A DNA stretch of 64,000 nucleotides, from the NCBI GenBank assembly GCA_963989385.1, contig OZ022515.1, positions 11,688,803 through 11,752,802 of the forward strand. The letters are read 5' to 3'. The DNA comes from Ctena decussata. Its lineage: Eukaryota; Mollusca; Bivalvia; Lucinida; Lucinidae. Position numbers and translations under genes: made by a program. Of the stretch, positions 21,123 through 34,200 are shown in pieces. Position 1 is the stretch's first letter. Each line of letters opens with the position of its first letter. Under the pieces are notes generated by a model. The model worked only from the letters and a program-made list of their open reading frames with translations. It made no database searches and was not told the origin of the DNA.

Positions 21123-21326
21123 CAGAGCCCTAGATAAGAGGGAGTTTTTGGTGATAATCAGGGATAATTTTTGTTAATTCTGCATAAAACCATATCTTGT
21201 GACCCCTCATCTGAACCGTCTCGACGTGACTGTTCAGATGAGGGGTCACAACATATGGTTCCAATGAGAAATAAAGAAAATTATCCCTCAATTATCATCA
21301 AATACACCTCTTATCTTGGGCTCTGG
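21123..21326. repeat. Family C palindromic MITE
   Basis: Ends CAGAGCCCTAGATAAGAGG and CCTCTTATCTTGGGCTCTG; centre CATCTGAACCGTCTCG and ACTGTTCAGATG inside GTGACCCCTC/GAGGGGTCAC. The arm reads CTGAAC where other copies read TAGAAC, with pairing kept by the other arm. Confidence 0.85.
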
Positions 21327-21662
21327 GTAATTTTACATATTTGATAATTTTAGAAGGTAAACCCTTCATCCTGTAGCCTAGTAAGTATGGTATTTCATGG
21401 TACCTCTCCACTATCTCAAAACAAACAGAATCTCTCTCTCACCTACAATCCACCATCTCCAAGAGGTTCTGTTATGGAGCCTCTTTAATGATTATTATAC
21501 TATATGACTTTACTTCATCATGCAGAAAGCAAAGACTCTGATCAGACTGCATAGTCTGATCTCAATCTTTGCTTTCCTTGTACGTAAAAATCACATTTTT
21601 CTTGGACACAGCTCATTAACACTATAGTCCCATTGTCGGGAACAGTCAGCACTTCATGCACA

Positions 21663-21914
21663 GATCTGGGCCCGGTTGTTCGAAACTAACGGCGTCCTTA
21701 GTTAACATCACGTTAAAATTTCAAACGTTAATATCTCAAATATGCCAAAATTTTTTGTTGAAAAACAGTGAAAAGCTTTTGCATTGCAAAAGCTTTTCAC
21801 TGTCTTTCAACAAAAAATATCAGTGTATTTGGTCATAAAAACATAAAACACTTAATCAGTTGACGTCTTAACGAGCTCGTTAGGCTAACGATGCTTTGAA
21901 AAACTGGGCCCTGT
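21663..21914. repeat. Family G palindromic MITE
   Basis: Ends GGGCCCGGTTGTTCGAAACT and TTTGAAAAACTGGGCCC are inverted; centre AGTGAAAAGCTTTTGCATTG/CAAAAGCTTTTCACT. About 250 bp; also at 26868, 44578 and 61528. Confidence 0.8.
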
Positions 21915-22151
21915 CCTATTTCTCAAAGGAAAAGCTGGAAAATTTTTGTTCCGATATTCTGGCAGCTACTCAATCAAGCTTTGTCCACCTTCTTTCTTCA
22001 AATCTGGAAAACACCCATAATTCCATATGCCAAATATCAGAGGTCATCATGGGATATTGTATATTCTCACAAATGACCACAAGCACAACACTCTTCCAAA
22101 ATTAGCCGACTAGAAGGTACAGTATTCTGGTCCACATTTTTCAAGAGGGAA

Positions 22152-22255
22152 TCAGAAATGGTCGACGAGGACCGAGACACTATTTTTACCCACGCGGCTC
22201 TGAGAATCTCCTTCCTGTCCCGCAAGGTTCATGTTCTGCCACTGGGTGGGGTGTC
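22152..22255 (-). CDS. TJP1: ZO-1-like terminal coding exon with stop codon
   Basis: Acceptor TTATTTTAG, 104 coding bases, TGA at 22154-22152. Encodes HPTQWQNMNLAGQEGDSQSR and the terminal NSVSVLVDHF, matching the conserved ZO-1 C-terminus (VSVLIDHF in vertebrates). Confidence 0.95.
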
Positions 22256-25200
22256 CTAAAATAAATAAAACGGAATAAATTGTTTAAATAGTTACATATT
22301 TTTTGCTAGTAAATGCCCTTGGGGCATTCCAATTCACAAGTCCTATAAATTGCGTTCTTGAGACTAAATCTGGGTGATAAATGACAACTTATGGTGATCT
22401 AAAGGCAAACTTGATAGAATTTGGCCATCCTTTTCCGATTTTTTTTTCTAACTGATATACTGAGAGGGGGTATTTATTAGAGGGACAGTATTTATTGGAA
22501 GAAATAGGGTACTTTGGTTTTCAGATTTCCATGTGGTGCTGAAGTCAACAAGATGCCTGGATAAAAAACATTTAAATTTTCAAGCTATATGACCATCATT
22601 ATCACAAAAATCTGGAAACAGACTATATTGCAGAATTATAATTCCATTTATTAAAAGTTTAATAAAATTCTCAATTTCTGGATTTGTCTAATTTCCATGT
22701 TTCACTCAATCTGAGACTGTGTAGAAATTTCCAAAACTAAGACACCTAAAATACTTGAGCCACGACATGACAAAACCAACAATGTGGTTGTGCGCCCAGC
22801 GCAGATTTAGATCAGCCTGGACACCCGCCCAGTTCGATCAGACTCTTCGTTAAAAGCTCAAAGGGTAGCTAAGGGTCTCAGCTACCTCCATGTGGACAGC
22901 AAAGACTCTGATCAGACTGGGGGGATGCCCAGGCTGATCTGAGTCTGTGCTGGGCGCACAAGCACTTTGTTGGTTTTCTAGCATCGTGGTTCACTTATTG
23001 CTGCTGTCCTGAAACCGGAACAGTTTGGTTCTGCAATCCAGTAAATAATGTGTCCAAGAGTCTGATCTGGCTTTGCACTGTTTGCTCAGGACAGTCTTAT
23101 TACTTATAATAATTAGAATACAAGGCACTGCCCCTCCATCTTACCTGTTGGACTGTCACTTGATTTCAAAGCAAATGACCAGCTATCTGGGTTCACTGAG
23201 GCACAGTGCGGCAACCGCAATTCTACAGGATGATTGAACTTCAGACCATGTGGTCCACACATGACCAAAGGGCTTAGTAACGTCTCCCCTGCAATAGGTC
23301 AAGATATTTCAAGTGTACAAAATTCAGCACTGGACTTTATACTGGACTTTACATTTAGTGACAGAGTATTCTAATTCAGTTACGAATATTAACGGATGTC
23401 TGATTGAATAACGTAACAAATTATGGACAGTATAACCTGCGATTCACTGTCGCAAACCCAATATCATCATAAAATATTGCTTCTCATTGGCTGACATTTA
23501 GTTTTACATTGCTGAATGCGCTTGCTTTGGATGCAAAGTCGTACATGTTGAAAAGTAAAAATATGTAATAGTGCATTAGAATGGGGATAACTGTATTGAA
23601 ACTTGTCATTTGGGGAGGAAAACTGTCATTTTATAGTCGCAAATTGCTTTTTATGGGACCCTGACATGGCGCCATAAAACAAAATTTGTGACCATAAAAC
23701 TAACAATTAACTTCCCAAAATGACAGTTTTAAGTACAGTTATCATATCCCCTAACTAACAGATAGATGAACAAGGTAAACCTAGACCCAGTTGTGCAATG
23801 TTAAAAGCATCATCATAAGTATGCAAAAAATGGTGATGACAAAATGCAAAGCAAAAGCTTAAAGTCTCACATTTTTTAGCAAACAATGACAGCTAATTTG
23901 TTTACAATTGATTTGAAACTATAAAGTCTCATCAACAGTTTATAGTTTCAAACCAGTTGTACCAAACCAAGTTCAAACCAAGTCTCATCAACAGTTTAGT
24001 GCTTCAGATATGGAGGAGTAACAGGGGTAATTTACAGATAATTTTCCATATGACTCCAATAAAAATATGTTGTGACCCCTAATCAGAACCGTCTTGCCAA
24101 GATGGTTCTAATGAGTGGTCACAACATAATGTTATCTTCAAGAAATAAGAGAAATTATCTCAAAATTATTCTCAAAAATCCACTCTATCTGGTGCTCCGT
24201 CAGACAACTATAGCTCCAGATAAGAAGTATTGAAGATAATTCAAAGATAATTTTTCTTATTTCTTGACAAAAACATATGTTGTGACCACTCATTAGAACC
24301 GTCTCGGTGAGACGGTTCTAATGAGGGGTCACAATGCATGTTTTCAGACAGAAATAAGGAAAGTTATCCCTTAATCATACCTTTTAGCCCCTTCTTATCT
24401 GGAGCATTGTTGCTGTTTTTCCAAACATAAAATCTACGTTACCTTTATCTCTATCAAGCGGTGGAAGAATTGTGTTGTCTCGACACACTTTAAAATAAAT
24501 CTCTTGTTCTAGACCTTCATCAATAGCTCCCTGTGGTATTACAATACTGACGCCTGTCTCCGGAGACTGAAGTACCCCACCCACACTGGAGAACACTCCG
24601 CGGGCTGTGGCAACTACTGTATGGTTTTCGTCTATTTCTCTGGTAGGGTCAAACCTGTAATGAAATTTGAGATAATAGCTTAATAACCTCTTAATCATAA
24701 TGACATGTACCTTATATACTTGAGCATCTTACCCAATCAGTAAATCCTAAAATTTAATTACTGAATACAGTCGAACCTGTCTTAAGGGGTCACCTGTCTT
24801 TAGCAGCCGCTTTTTTGGGTCTCTTAGACCAAAATACAGTGCAAATGAACCTGTATTAAGGGGTCACCTGTCTTAATTCAAAGAGTAACTACACTTCAGG
24901 ACACCTGTCTTAAGCAGCCAATTTTGGTGGGTCCCATGGGGTGACCCCTTAAGACAGGTTTGACTGTATACTCAATCCTAAAATCTAAATAACAAATAAA
25001 ATCTGAATACCAAATACATGTCCTCACTCTAATTCACACACCTTCCCATTTTCACAAGCCTCTACATGCTGACTGTGCAAAAAACACGTAATTCCAAGCA
25101 CGATTGCCTGTGATAGTAATTAATTAATTAATTCAGAAATTGACAAGAGTTGAAAAGGTGACATTTAGCTCTAGATTGCGTCTTCTTTTCTTAATGCTTT

Positions 25201-28200
25201 TGGCACCATTGTTGCCTAAATGTGACTGCTAGGCAGAGCCCCACTGTCACATTTAAGCGACCAGCACAGTCACGTCTGTGACCAAACTGACCTTGACCTA
25301 AATCAGGAATATATAATTTTTTAGAACATGTTATACTTGACAATCATGACAACTTTCAATATTACAGATTATGTCAAAAAATAATAGACACACCCAATAT
25401 GTAGTTTTCTTGTAAAATGAATCTTGCATTTATATGTACGCTTCTATATGAATCTGGCAACAAAAGAGTTAAACGTAATGCATGATCACATGATACAGCA
25501 AATGAAAGCAGCTATTACCAGTAGATAGGGGTTTCTACTTCCAAATTTACGCCATATACGATATGTAAATACATGTATTAGCACTGATACGACAAAACCA
25601 ACAAAGTGGTTGTGCGCCCAGTGCAGACTCAGATCAGCCTGGGCATCCGCCCAGTCTGATCAGAGTCTTCACTGTCTGCATGAAGGTAGCTTCTACCCTT
25701 TAAGCGCTTAGTGACGAGTCTGATGAAACTGAGCAGATGTCCAGGCTGATCTGAGTCTTTGCTGGGCGCACAACCACCTTGTTGGTTTTCTCGTGTTACC
25801 ACTCAATTATATTGTTTGTAATTCAGTTATAAGATGGGGGGTGTTTGTCCCTTCTAAAACAATCCTAAAGATCTAAATCCGTCTTACATGATGCATCTAA
25901 ATTTCTGGGATTCTTTTGAAGGAGAAAAAAAAAAATTTTATGGCTGAAAAAGAATTATTATGTGGGGTAAACTGGAAGTAGAAACCCCTATCTTCTAGCT
26001 GAATGAAGTCAAAAGTTCTATTTTAACATTTAGCTTTTAGCATTTAGATTGATGGAGACATTATTACAGAGCCCTAGATACGAGGGAGTATTTGGTGATA
26101 ATTAGGGATGGTTTAGATGAGGGGTCACAGCATATGGTTTCAATGAGAAATAAAGAAAATTATCCCTCTATTATCATCGAATACCCCTCTTATCTAGAGC
26201 TCTGGTGACATATATCTTCAGTCAGCCATAACAGGCATGCTTCATTTTCTGTAGCTCATGCAGAATGGGGAAAAATCATGCACAAACAAAAACATCTTTT
26301 AAGTAATATACCAACATGAATGTTTCGCAATTTCATTGACATAACATATTAATCCTATAAAACTTCCCAGGGGCATTGCTTTTTATGAAAGGGGGGCATA
26401 ATTTGGAGCACAAAGTGTACGAAATCAGCCACTGCCAAAATGCCTCTGTTAAACAGTACTAAGGTGAATGGGTATAATTTTAGAGGATGCAACCAGAGCC
26501 CTAGATAAGAGGGGTATTTGATGATAATTGAGGGATAATTTTCTTTATTTCTCATTGAAACCATATGTTGTGACCCCTCATCTGAAGCGTCTCGTGGAGA
26601 CTGTTCAGATGCGGGGTCACAACATATGTTTTTATCCAGAATTAACAAAAATTATCCCTAATTATCACCAAATACTCCCTCGTATCTAGGGTTCTGATGC
26701 AACTCTACTTTTTGTGCCCTAAATAGGCTGCCTCGTGTAGATCTACATCAATTGCCATCCGCTTTTTGAATTCTGAATACAATATAGCTTGGACAAAGCA
26801 TTCTTTTAAAATATCTTGCTGCCCACTTGTTTCAGTTTGAGGTTTTAAGGGCTAATCATAACATCAGGACCCGGTTATTCAAAGCCTCAATAGCTTAATG
26901 AAGTGGTTAGTTGAGCATCTCACAAAATCACCCGCAGTAATTATTTTTCTTGAAAAATTGTGAGAAGCTCTTGCAATGCAACAGCTTTGCACATTTTTTG
27001 GCAAAAAAGTCAATTTTTTGGGCAAAAATGTCAGAGTTTAAGCATAAATAAGGTTAAAAAATTCAACGTCTCATCAACCAAGAAAATCTTTAGTTTTGAA
27101 CAACCGCTCCCAGATCTGGAGAGAAATTGTCAAGCCAAAAATCCCAAACTTCTTACAGCATTGTGTCTGCATGCATTATAAGTATCAGAGGAACAGACTT
27201 GCCATGTCATGCACAATTTCTGTATTTTGTGTGCCTTGGTGAGATAAAATTGAAAAGCTTTGATAAAATGGAAGAAAACAAGACCTGTCACAGGGACAGG
27301 ATAGCTCGCCTGACAGCGCTTTGCCCATCACATAAAAAACTTTAATGTAAAACTTGAACATTTTGCTAATGCCGCCACCAACGCCAACCCAACGCCAACG
27401 CCGCCACTGACGCCGACGCCGGGGGTAGTGCAATAGCTCTTCCTGAACTTCGTTCAGGCGAGCTAAAAAGGAAAAAGTTTTTGGGCCGATTGCACAATGC
27501 TGGTTTAAAGTTAACCCCAAGGTTAGCCATACAATTCAGTATGGATTAAACTCGAGGTTAGCTTAAACTTGCTTTGAGTAATCAGCCCTTCATGTTTTAA
27601 TGCCAGATTAAGAAAACTTTCCTGTTTATTTCTTTTAAGCACTGTGTAGCTGTTTTCATGTTAGTAGAGGTGCATGGGTAATTAGAGATAGAGCTGAAGA
27701 TCATAGAGGATAAATTGGCAATAATTCCATGACATAAGAGCTACGACATGACAAAACCAACAAAGAGGTATGTGCACAATGCTAAGACTAAGACCAGCCT
27801 TGGCATCCGCCAAGTCTGTCTTTACTGTGCTTTCTAAGAGTGTTATCTTCACTGTGCTTTAGGGTCTAAGCTACCTCCATACCAATAGGGAGGACTCTGA
27901 TGGGTAGGTAAGGGTCTAAACAACCTCCATACAGACAGCAAAAACTCTGATCAGCCTAGGCAGATGCCCAGGCTGATATTAGTCTACGCTGGGTGCACAT
28001 CACACTTTCTTTTTTTGTCGTGTCGCGGCTCATTTTTTGTTAATTCTCTCTCCAAACATACATTGTGACCCCTCATTAGAACCATTTTGGCATCTTCAAG
28101 GAATATTATTTTTTCTAATAAAATGCCCCAGGAAAATTGCAACCTTCAGACAAAATTTGGACAATAAATGGCAAATTTCGGTGATCTGTAGATCATCTTG

Positions 28201-31200
28201 GTGGAGACTGGCCGCCCTTTTTGCTGACAAGGCTAACAGCCACACACAGAAGTGTAGTGGCTTATGATTTATACACTAGAATACCAACCCAGCCCTGCTC
28301 CTTCATCCTTTCAGATGACGCTATAAACAAAGGTCCAATCACCATATTATGACCTATGTGTTGGTAGGGTATGAAACCCAATTTCACTCACTCATTAAAG
28401 GGAGAAGTGGCAGTTATTGTAGAGGGAGCATTTATTAGAAGAAGTACAGCTCATAGTCTAAGTATCTCCAGCTCTGAGTTAAGAAATTTATCTGATCATA
28501 TTTGATTGAAAAAATGCACGCATAACAACTTTCAACATCTGCTCATCTTTTTGTTTCGTACAGTCATGTCTTGTGTTTTCCTAGTGTGTTTTTTTCCTCC
28601 ACACTACTGTTTCTAATATTTTCTTTTTTCTTTTTTTTTTCTGAGCCCTAATATTTTATAAAACTATCAGATAAACTGAAAATAATCCCCATTAGCATAA
28701 TCAAGTCGGAAGTTGGCAGATATAACATTGGGTTCATGCAGCGTGTATCATTTGAGCTCTCTGTCACAAGCAGGTTATAGTATTTTGTTTCAAGCAGGAA
28801 GACATTTCTGTCAGTTACATGCCTCTTACCCAGTGAGAATTACAGTATCAGGTGTAGAGACACTACCAGATTCTGATTGGTTCTCATCGTCACATGACTT
28901 GGTCACATGATTAGCAGTAGCCTGATAAAATGTTCCATTAGAGGTCATGTGACCAGGTTCAGCCTCAATTTCATCTGTATCGCTAACAATTGAAGTATTT
29001 GGCACATTTTCTTCAGATTTTTCAGATTGTTCCTCCACGGTGGAGAGAGATTTTGTCACTCTTTCACTGAAAAGGCCATATCAAGATACCCTATTTATTG
29101 TCTTATCAGATGGAAGATTAGCCTTCCCAAAATGACCGCAAATATGTGTATCAGTCTTGTGTAATTCAGCTATAAAATGGGATTTTCTCTACCAAAACAA
29201 TCCCAAAGATCTAGATCCATCTTACAAGATGGATCTAGATCTTTGGAATTATTTTAGAAAGGAAAAAGATCTAGATCCATCTCATGTGAGAGATCAAGAT
29301 CTTTGTGGTTGTTCTGGATGGGAAAAACCCAAGCCTTTTGACCAAAGAAGTATGGTATTAGCTTGACTGCTTTTCTAATTTGCTGCACTTTGATAACTGT
29401 CTGCTTCTTCCCCTTTTATTTATTTTTTCCTACTATTATTACTTCTAATATGATTATTATTATCAGTTTCTAGTTCTCTTTGTTTTCTTTTTCATTTACA
29501 AATTTCAGTTCAGTTCAATTCTCTTATCGACGTTACCTAAGTGGCTCAACGGTACATAACCATAGTTGCACACACTTGGTCAATTACAAATCTAGCACAC
29601 TCACCATTCAAGCACAATGCACTTTAAAAACTGAATGTGAGAAAATTTGAATAAGCAGTAATTATCTCCCTTGATCCAGCTGGGAAAGTGAGACAAAACA
29701 TCTGGCGACAAAATAGCATTTTTTTTTTAGCAAGTGAGCAGGGGCTTACATATAACCAATTGCTACTGATTTATGAAAACAATCTAACAAAAATAATGCA
29801 AATATTCAGTAACTTCAGAGTATTTGAAAATTAGCCCTGTTAGAAGCCACAACACCAGAGACTAAATAGCTAATTCAATTAAGCTGTAAAAGCCCACACC
29901 ATACGATAACAACCCAAGCCATCCCACCACCACCACTAACAGCCAGACTTAAGGTGCTTGAGTACTTCTCCATGTGTAACTGCCATTTTTACAAAGGGGA
30001 AAAACTTTCTGTGACTTCCTGTTTGTTTCCCTGGGAAACAAAAACCCTTTCAAAAAGGTTCAACTCCTAAAGTCTAAAATTTGCTCCTACAGGAGCAAAT
30101 TCTTGCCTTTAAGAGTTGTCCCCCATCAAAAGAGGGAGACAAAAAAGGGAAGAGGTGCTTCCCCTTACAGTGTAAAAATTCACATTTAAGCAGAGTAGAT
30201 CCTGATGGCACAGTTGGTTATGAATTACAGTCAAATCTGCTTATGTGGTCACCTCTATTAAGGGGTCACCTGCCTTTAGGAGCCACCTTTTTTTGGGATC
30301 CCAAGAATTAAAATACAATGCATAAAATATGAACCTGTATTAAGGGGTCACCTGTCTTAAGCAGCCAATTTCTGGGTTTCCCTTGGGTGACCATTTAAGA
30401 CAGGTTTGACTGTATCTTATCAGGATCTACACTGTTTTCAAAGATTTCCAATTTTGTCAGGGTGTCATATGTTACTGTGAATGAGTATGGCTCCATGCTT
30501 TAGGGTCAAGTCAGGTAAATTCGGACAGCAGGTAAATTCCGACATACCGAAAATCCAGCTGAAACAGCACATAATGAGCCGTCTCATCAGGAATTTCACT
30601 GTTTGCCCAGTTATTTTTGTTTTAGTTCCAAACAACTGACAAATAAGGGAAACAATGTCACTGTCTGAATTTACCCACTGTCCAAATTTACCCGCTGTCC
30701 GAATTTATCTGACTTGACCCAAACTGATGCCCATCGAGAAGGGAGGCAAAAATGAAAATGGCAGAGTTGCTTTCCCTTAGAGTGTACCCATTCATCTTAA
30801 ACTGTTGTGTTACCATGACAACCAAGTTACTGTAAAAATTCTAAGTATTGGGACAGATAGGTCTGAACAAACTGTGCATACCCAGATCAGACTGCTCCCA
30901 AAGGAGCAGTCTGATCAGGGTCTACACTGTTTGCCATTCCATCTGCATCTTTAACACACAGTACTGAAATATAAAACCAAAGTGTTCCATTTTTTGGGCA
31001 ATTACCCTGTTTATTTTAGGTGTCCCAAGCTTTTGAGTTTTAATGATATTACTACACTGGTAGGCAGTAATTGAAAACGCTTGTGCAATCGACAAACATG
31101 GATCAAAAACCGTCAAAAATAGCTTTAATTAGGATTGCAAATTTTCGTTTCTAAAGGTTTTTGATGCACATTAATCGACAGTCAAGAGTGTTTTTGATTG

Positions 31201-34200
31201 CCGCCTACCGGGTGTGGTTACAATGACAACAGAGTTACGTACCTTGGCAGGTTTCTGAGATCTTCCTCTATCGAGGACTGGGGTCCGTTCTGCTCAGATT
31301 TCCCGAAAGTCGAAAGTGGCTGCTTATAGGCCTCGAAAGCACTTCCTGCTCCCTGGCCCCGCCCATCTGAGGAGTTGGACCCTGCCCCTGACCCTGAAGT
31401 TCTAACTGGTCTTCCACCAGAGGGTTCCCTTTCATCCCTGAAAGCACAAATGACCTCATTTTATTCAATCCAACTGGCTTAATCATTCAAAACAACATGA
31501 GCCACGACACGAGAAAACCAACAATGTGGTTGTGCACCCAGCGCAGACTCAGATCAGCCTGGGCATCCGCCCAGTCTTATCAGAGTCTTCGCTGTTAGCA
31601 TGGAGGTAGTTTAGACCCTTAGCTACCCTTTGAGCAATTAGTGAAAGGTCTGATCTGACTGGGGGGATGCCCAGGCTGATCTGAGTCTGCCCTAGGTGCA
31701 CAACCACTTGGTTGGTTTTCTCCTGTATAATTATATTATAATTTTACCAGAACAGGTGAGCAAGGGCATGTCACCTACTGAAACCCAGCTTAAAGATTAC
31801 ATGTAAATACATGTAATGATGATTAGGCATACAGATGCAGAGACAGACGACCTGTATCAAACTCCATACAGATCAAGTCAAAATGTTCCAAAGTATACAA
31901 GGAACTAGAAAATGTGTTTATGAAACACTGTGCCCCCAACCATATGCTTGTCTCTAGAGAAGGTTCATCCAATAATGCTTGTACCTTTGTACCATAGGCT
32001 TACAATGCACTAAGTCGAAAAAGGGGCTTTACTCAGTCAAAAATTTACGAATTGTTTTCGAAAGTTAATCAGGTCATCTACACCTTGGGCAATATCAACC
32101 TGCAAAAATCATTATCCTAGCATCAGCGGTTCTCCAGATATTTTGTTCACAAGCTTCCATAGGCAAATAATGCACTAAGTTGAAAAAGGGGCATAACTCA
32201 ATCCAAAATTTACAAATTATTTTCAAAAGTTAATCAGGTCATCTACACCACAGGCAGTATCTTCCTGCATAAAATCATGCTCCTAGCATCAGGGGTTCTT
32301 GAGATATTTTGTTCACAAGGTTCCATAGGCTTACAATGCACTAAGTTGAAAAAGGGGCATAACTCGGTCAAAAATTCACGAATTTGTTTCAAAAGTTAAT
32401 CAGGTCTTCTACACCTTGGGCATTCTCATCTTGCAAAGCCTCACGATCCTAGCATCAGGGGTTCTTGAGATATTTTGTTCACAAGGTTCCACAGGCTAAG
32501 TCGAAAAAGGGGCATAACTCTGGAAATACATTGCCGGCAGAAAAATAAAAAAATATGGGTCTGCTTATTTTCCATACTGATCATGTGTATAAAGTTTCAA
32601 GTTCCTAGCTCTTATTGTTCTTGACTATATGTAAGGGTACCTTTGAACCACAGGCCTCAATGCACTAAGTCAAAAAAGGGGAATAACTCGATCAAAAATT
32701 CACAAATTTTTTTCAAAAGTTAATCAGGTCATCTACACCACAGGCAGTATCTTCCTGCAAAAAATCATGCTCCTAGCTTCAGGGGTTCTTGAGATATTTT
32801 GTTCACAAGGTTCCATAGGCTTACAATGCACTAAGTCGAAAAAGGGGCATAACTCGGTCAAAAATTCACGAATCTGTTTCAAAAGTTAATCAGGTCTTTT
32901 ACACCTTGGGCATTCTCATCTTGCAAAGCCTCATGATCCTAGCATCAGGGGTTCTTGAGATATTTTGTTCACAAGGTTCCACAGGCTAAGTCGAAAAAGG
33001 GGCATAACTCTGGAAATACATTGCCGGTGGAAAAATAAAAAAATACGGGTCTGCTTATTTTCCATACTGATCATGTGTATAAAGTTTCAAGTTTCTAGCT
33101 CTTATTGTTCTTGACTGTATGTAAGGGTACCTTTGTACCATAGGCCTCAATGCACTAAGTCGAAAAAGGGGAATAACTCGATCAAAAATTCACAAATTTT
33201 TTTCAAAAGTTTATCAGGTCACCTACACCACAGGCAGTATCTTCCTGCAAATAATCATGCTCCTAGCTTCAGGGGTTCTTGAGATATTTTGTTCACAAGG
33301 TTCCATAGGCTTACAATGCACTAAGTCGAAAAAGGGGCATAACTCAGTCAAAAATTCACGAATTTGTTTCAAAAGTTAATCAGGTCATTTACACCTTAGG
33401 CATTTTCATCTTGCAAAACCTCATGATCCTAGCATCAGGAGTTCTTGAGATATTTTGTTCACAAGGTTCCACAGGCTAAGTCGAAAAAGGGGCATAACTC
33501 TTGAAATATGTGACCCGCGAAAAAAAAAAAAACACGTATTCGCTTATTTTTCATACTGATCATGTGTATAAAGTTTCAAGCTCCTAGCTCTTACGGTTCT
33601 TGAGTTATAGATAGAGGACAGACGGACAGACGGACAGACGGACGGACGGACAGACGGACAGGCCCAAACCAATATGCCCCCACAATTTCTCTGAAATTGG
33701 GGGCATAAAAATACGGGTCTGCTTATTTTCCATACTGATCATGTGTATAAAGTTTCAAGTTCCTAGCTCTCATTGTTCTTGACTATATGTAAGGGTACCT
33801 TTGTACCATAGGCCTCAATGCACTTAGTCGAAAAAGGGGAATAACTCGATCAAAAATTCACAAATTTTTTTCAAAAGTTAATCAGGTCATCTACACCACA
33901 GGCAGTATCTTCCTGCAAAAAATCATGCTCCTAGCTTCAGGGGTTCTTGAGATATTTTGTTCACAAGGTTCCATAGGCTTACAATGCACTAAGTCGAAAA
34001 AGGGGCATAACTCGGTCAAAAATTCACGAATTTGTTTCAAAAGTTAATCAGGTCATCTACATCTTATGCATTCTCATGTTGCAAAGCCTCATGATCCTAG
34101 CATCAGGGGTTCTTGAGATATTTTGTTCACAAGGTTCCACAGGCTATGTCGAAAAAAAGGGGCATAACTCTGGAAATACATTGCTGGCGGAAAAATAAAA

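Larger units (their letters stand above)
20475..22151. other. Downstream flank of the ZO-1-like gene, possible 3' UTR
   Basis: Follows the stop codon at 22152-22154 on the minus strand. I could not place a polyadenylation site: the nearest minus-strand AATAAA-like strings I noticed are far left (about 20960 and 20830), and MITE copies of families C, E and G occupy much of it. Confidence 0.4.

Noticed and set aside
28826..28910. Plus-strand open frame over 28713-28910
   Set aside because: Overlaps the ZO-1 exon on the other strand, which has phase and splice support.
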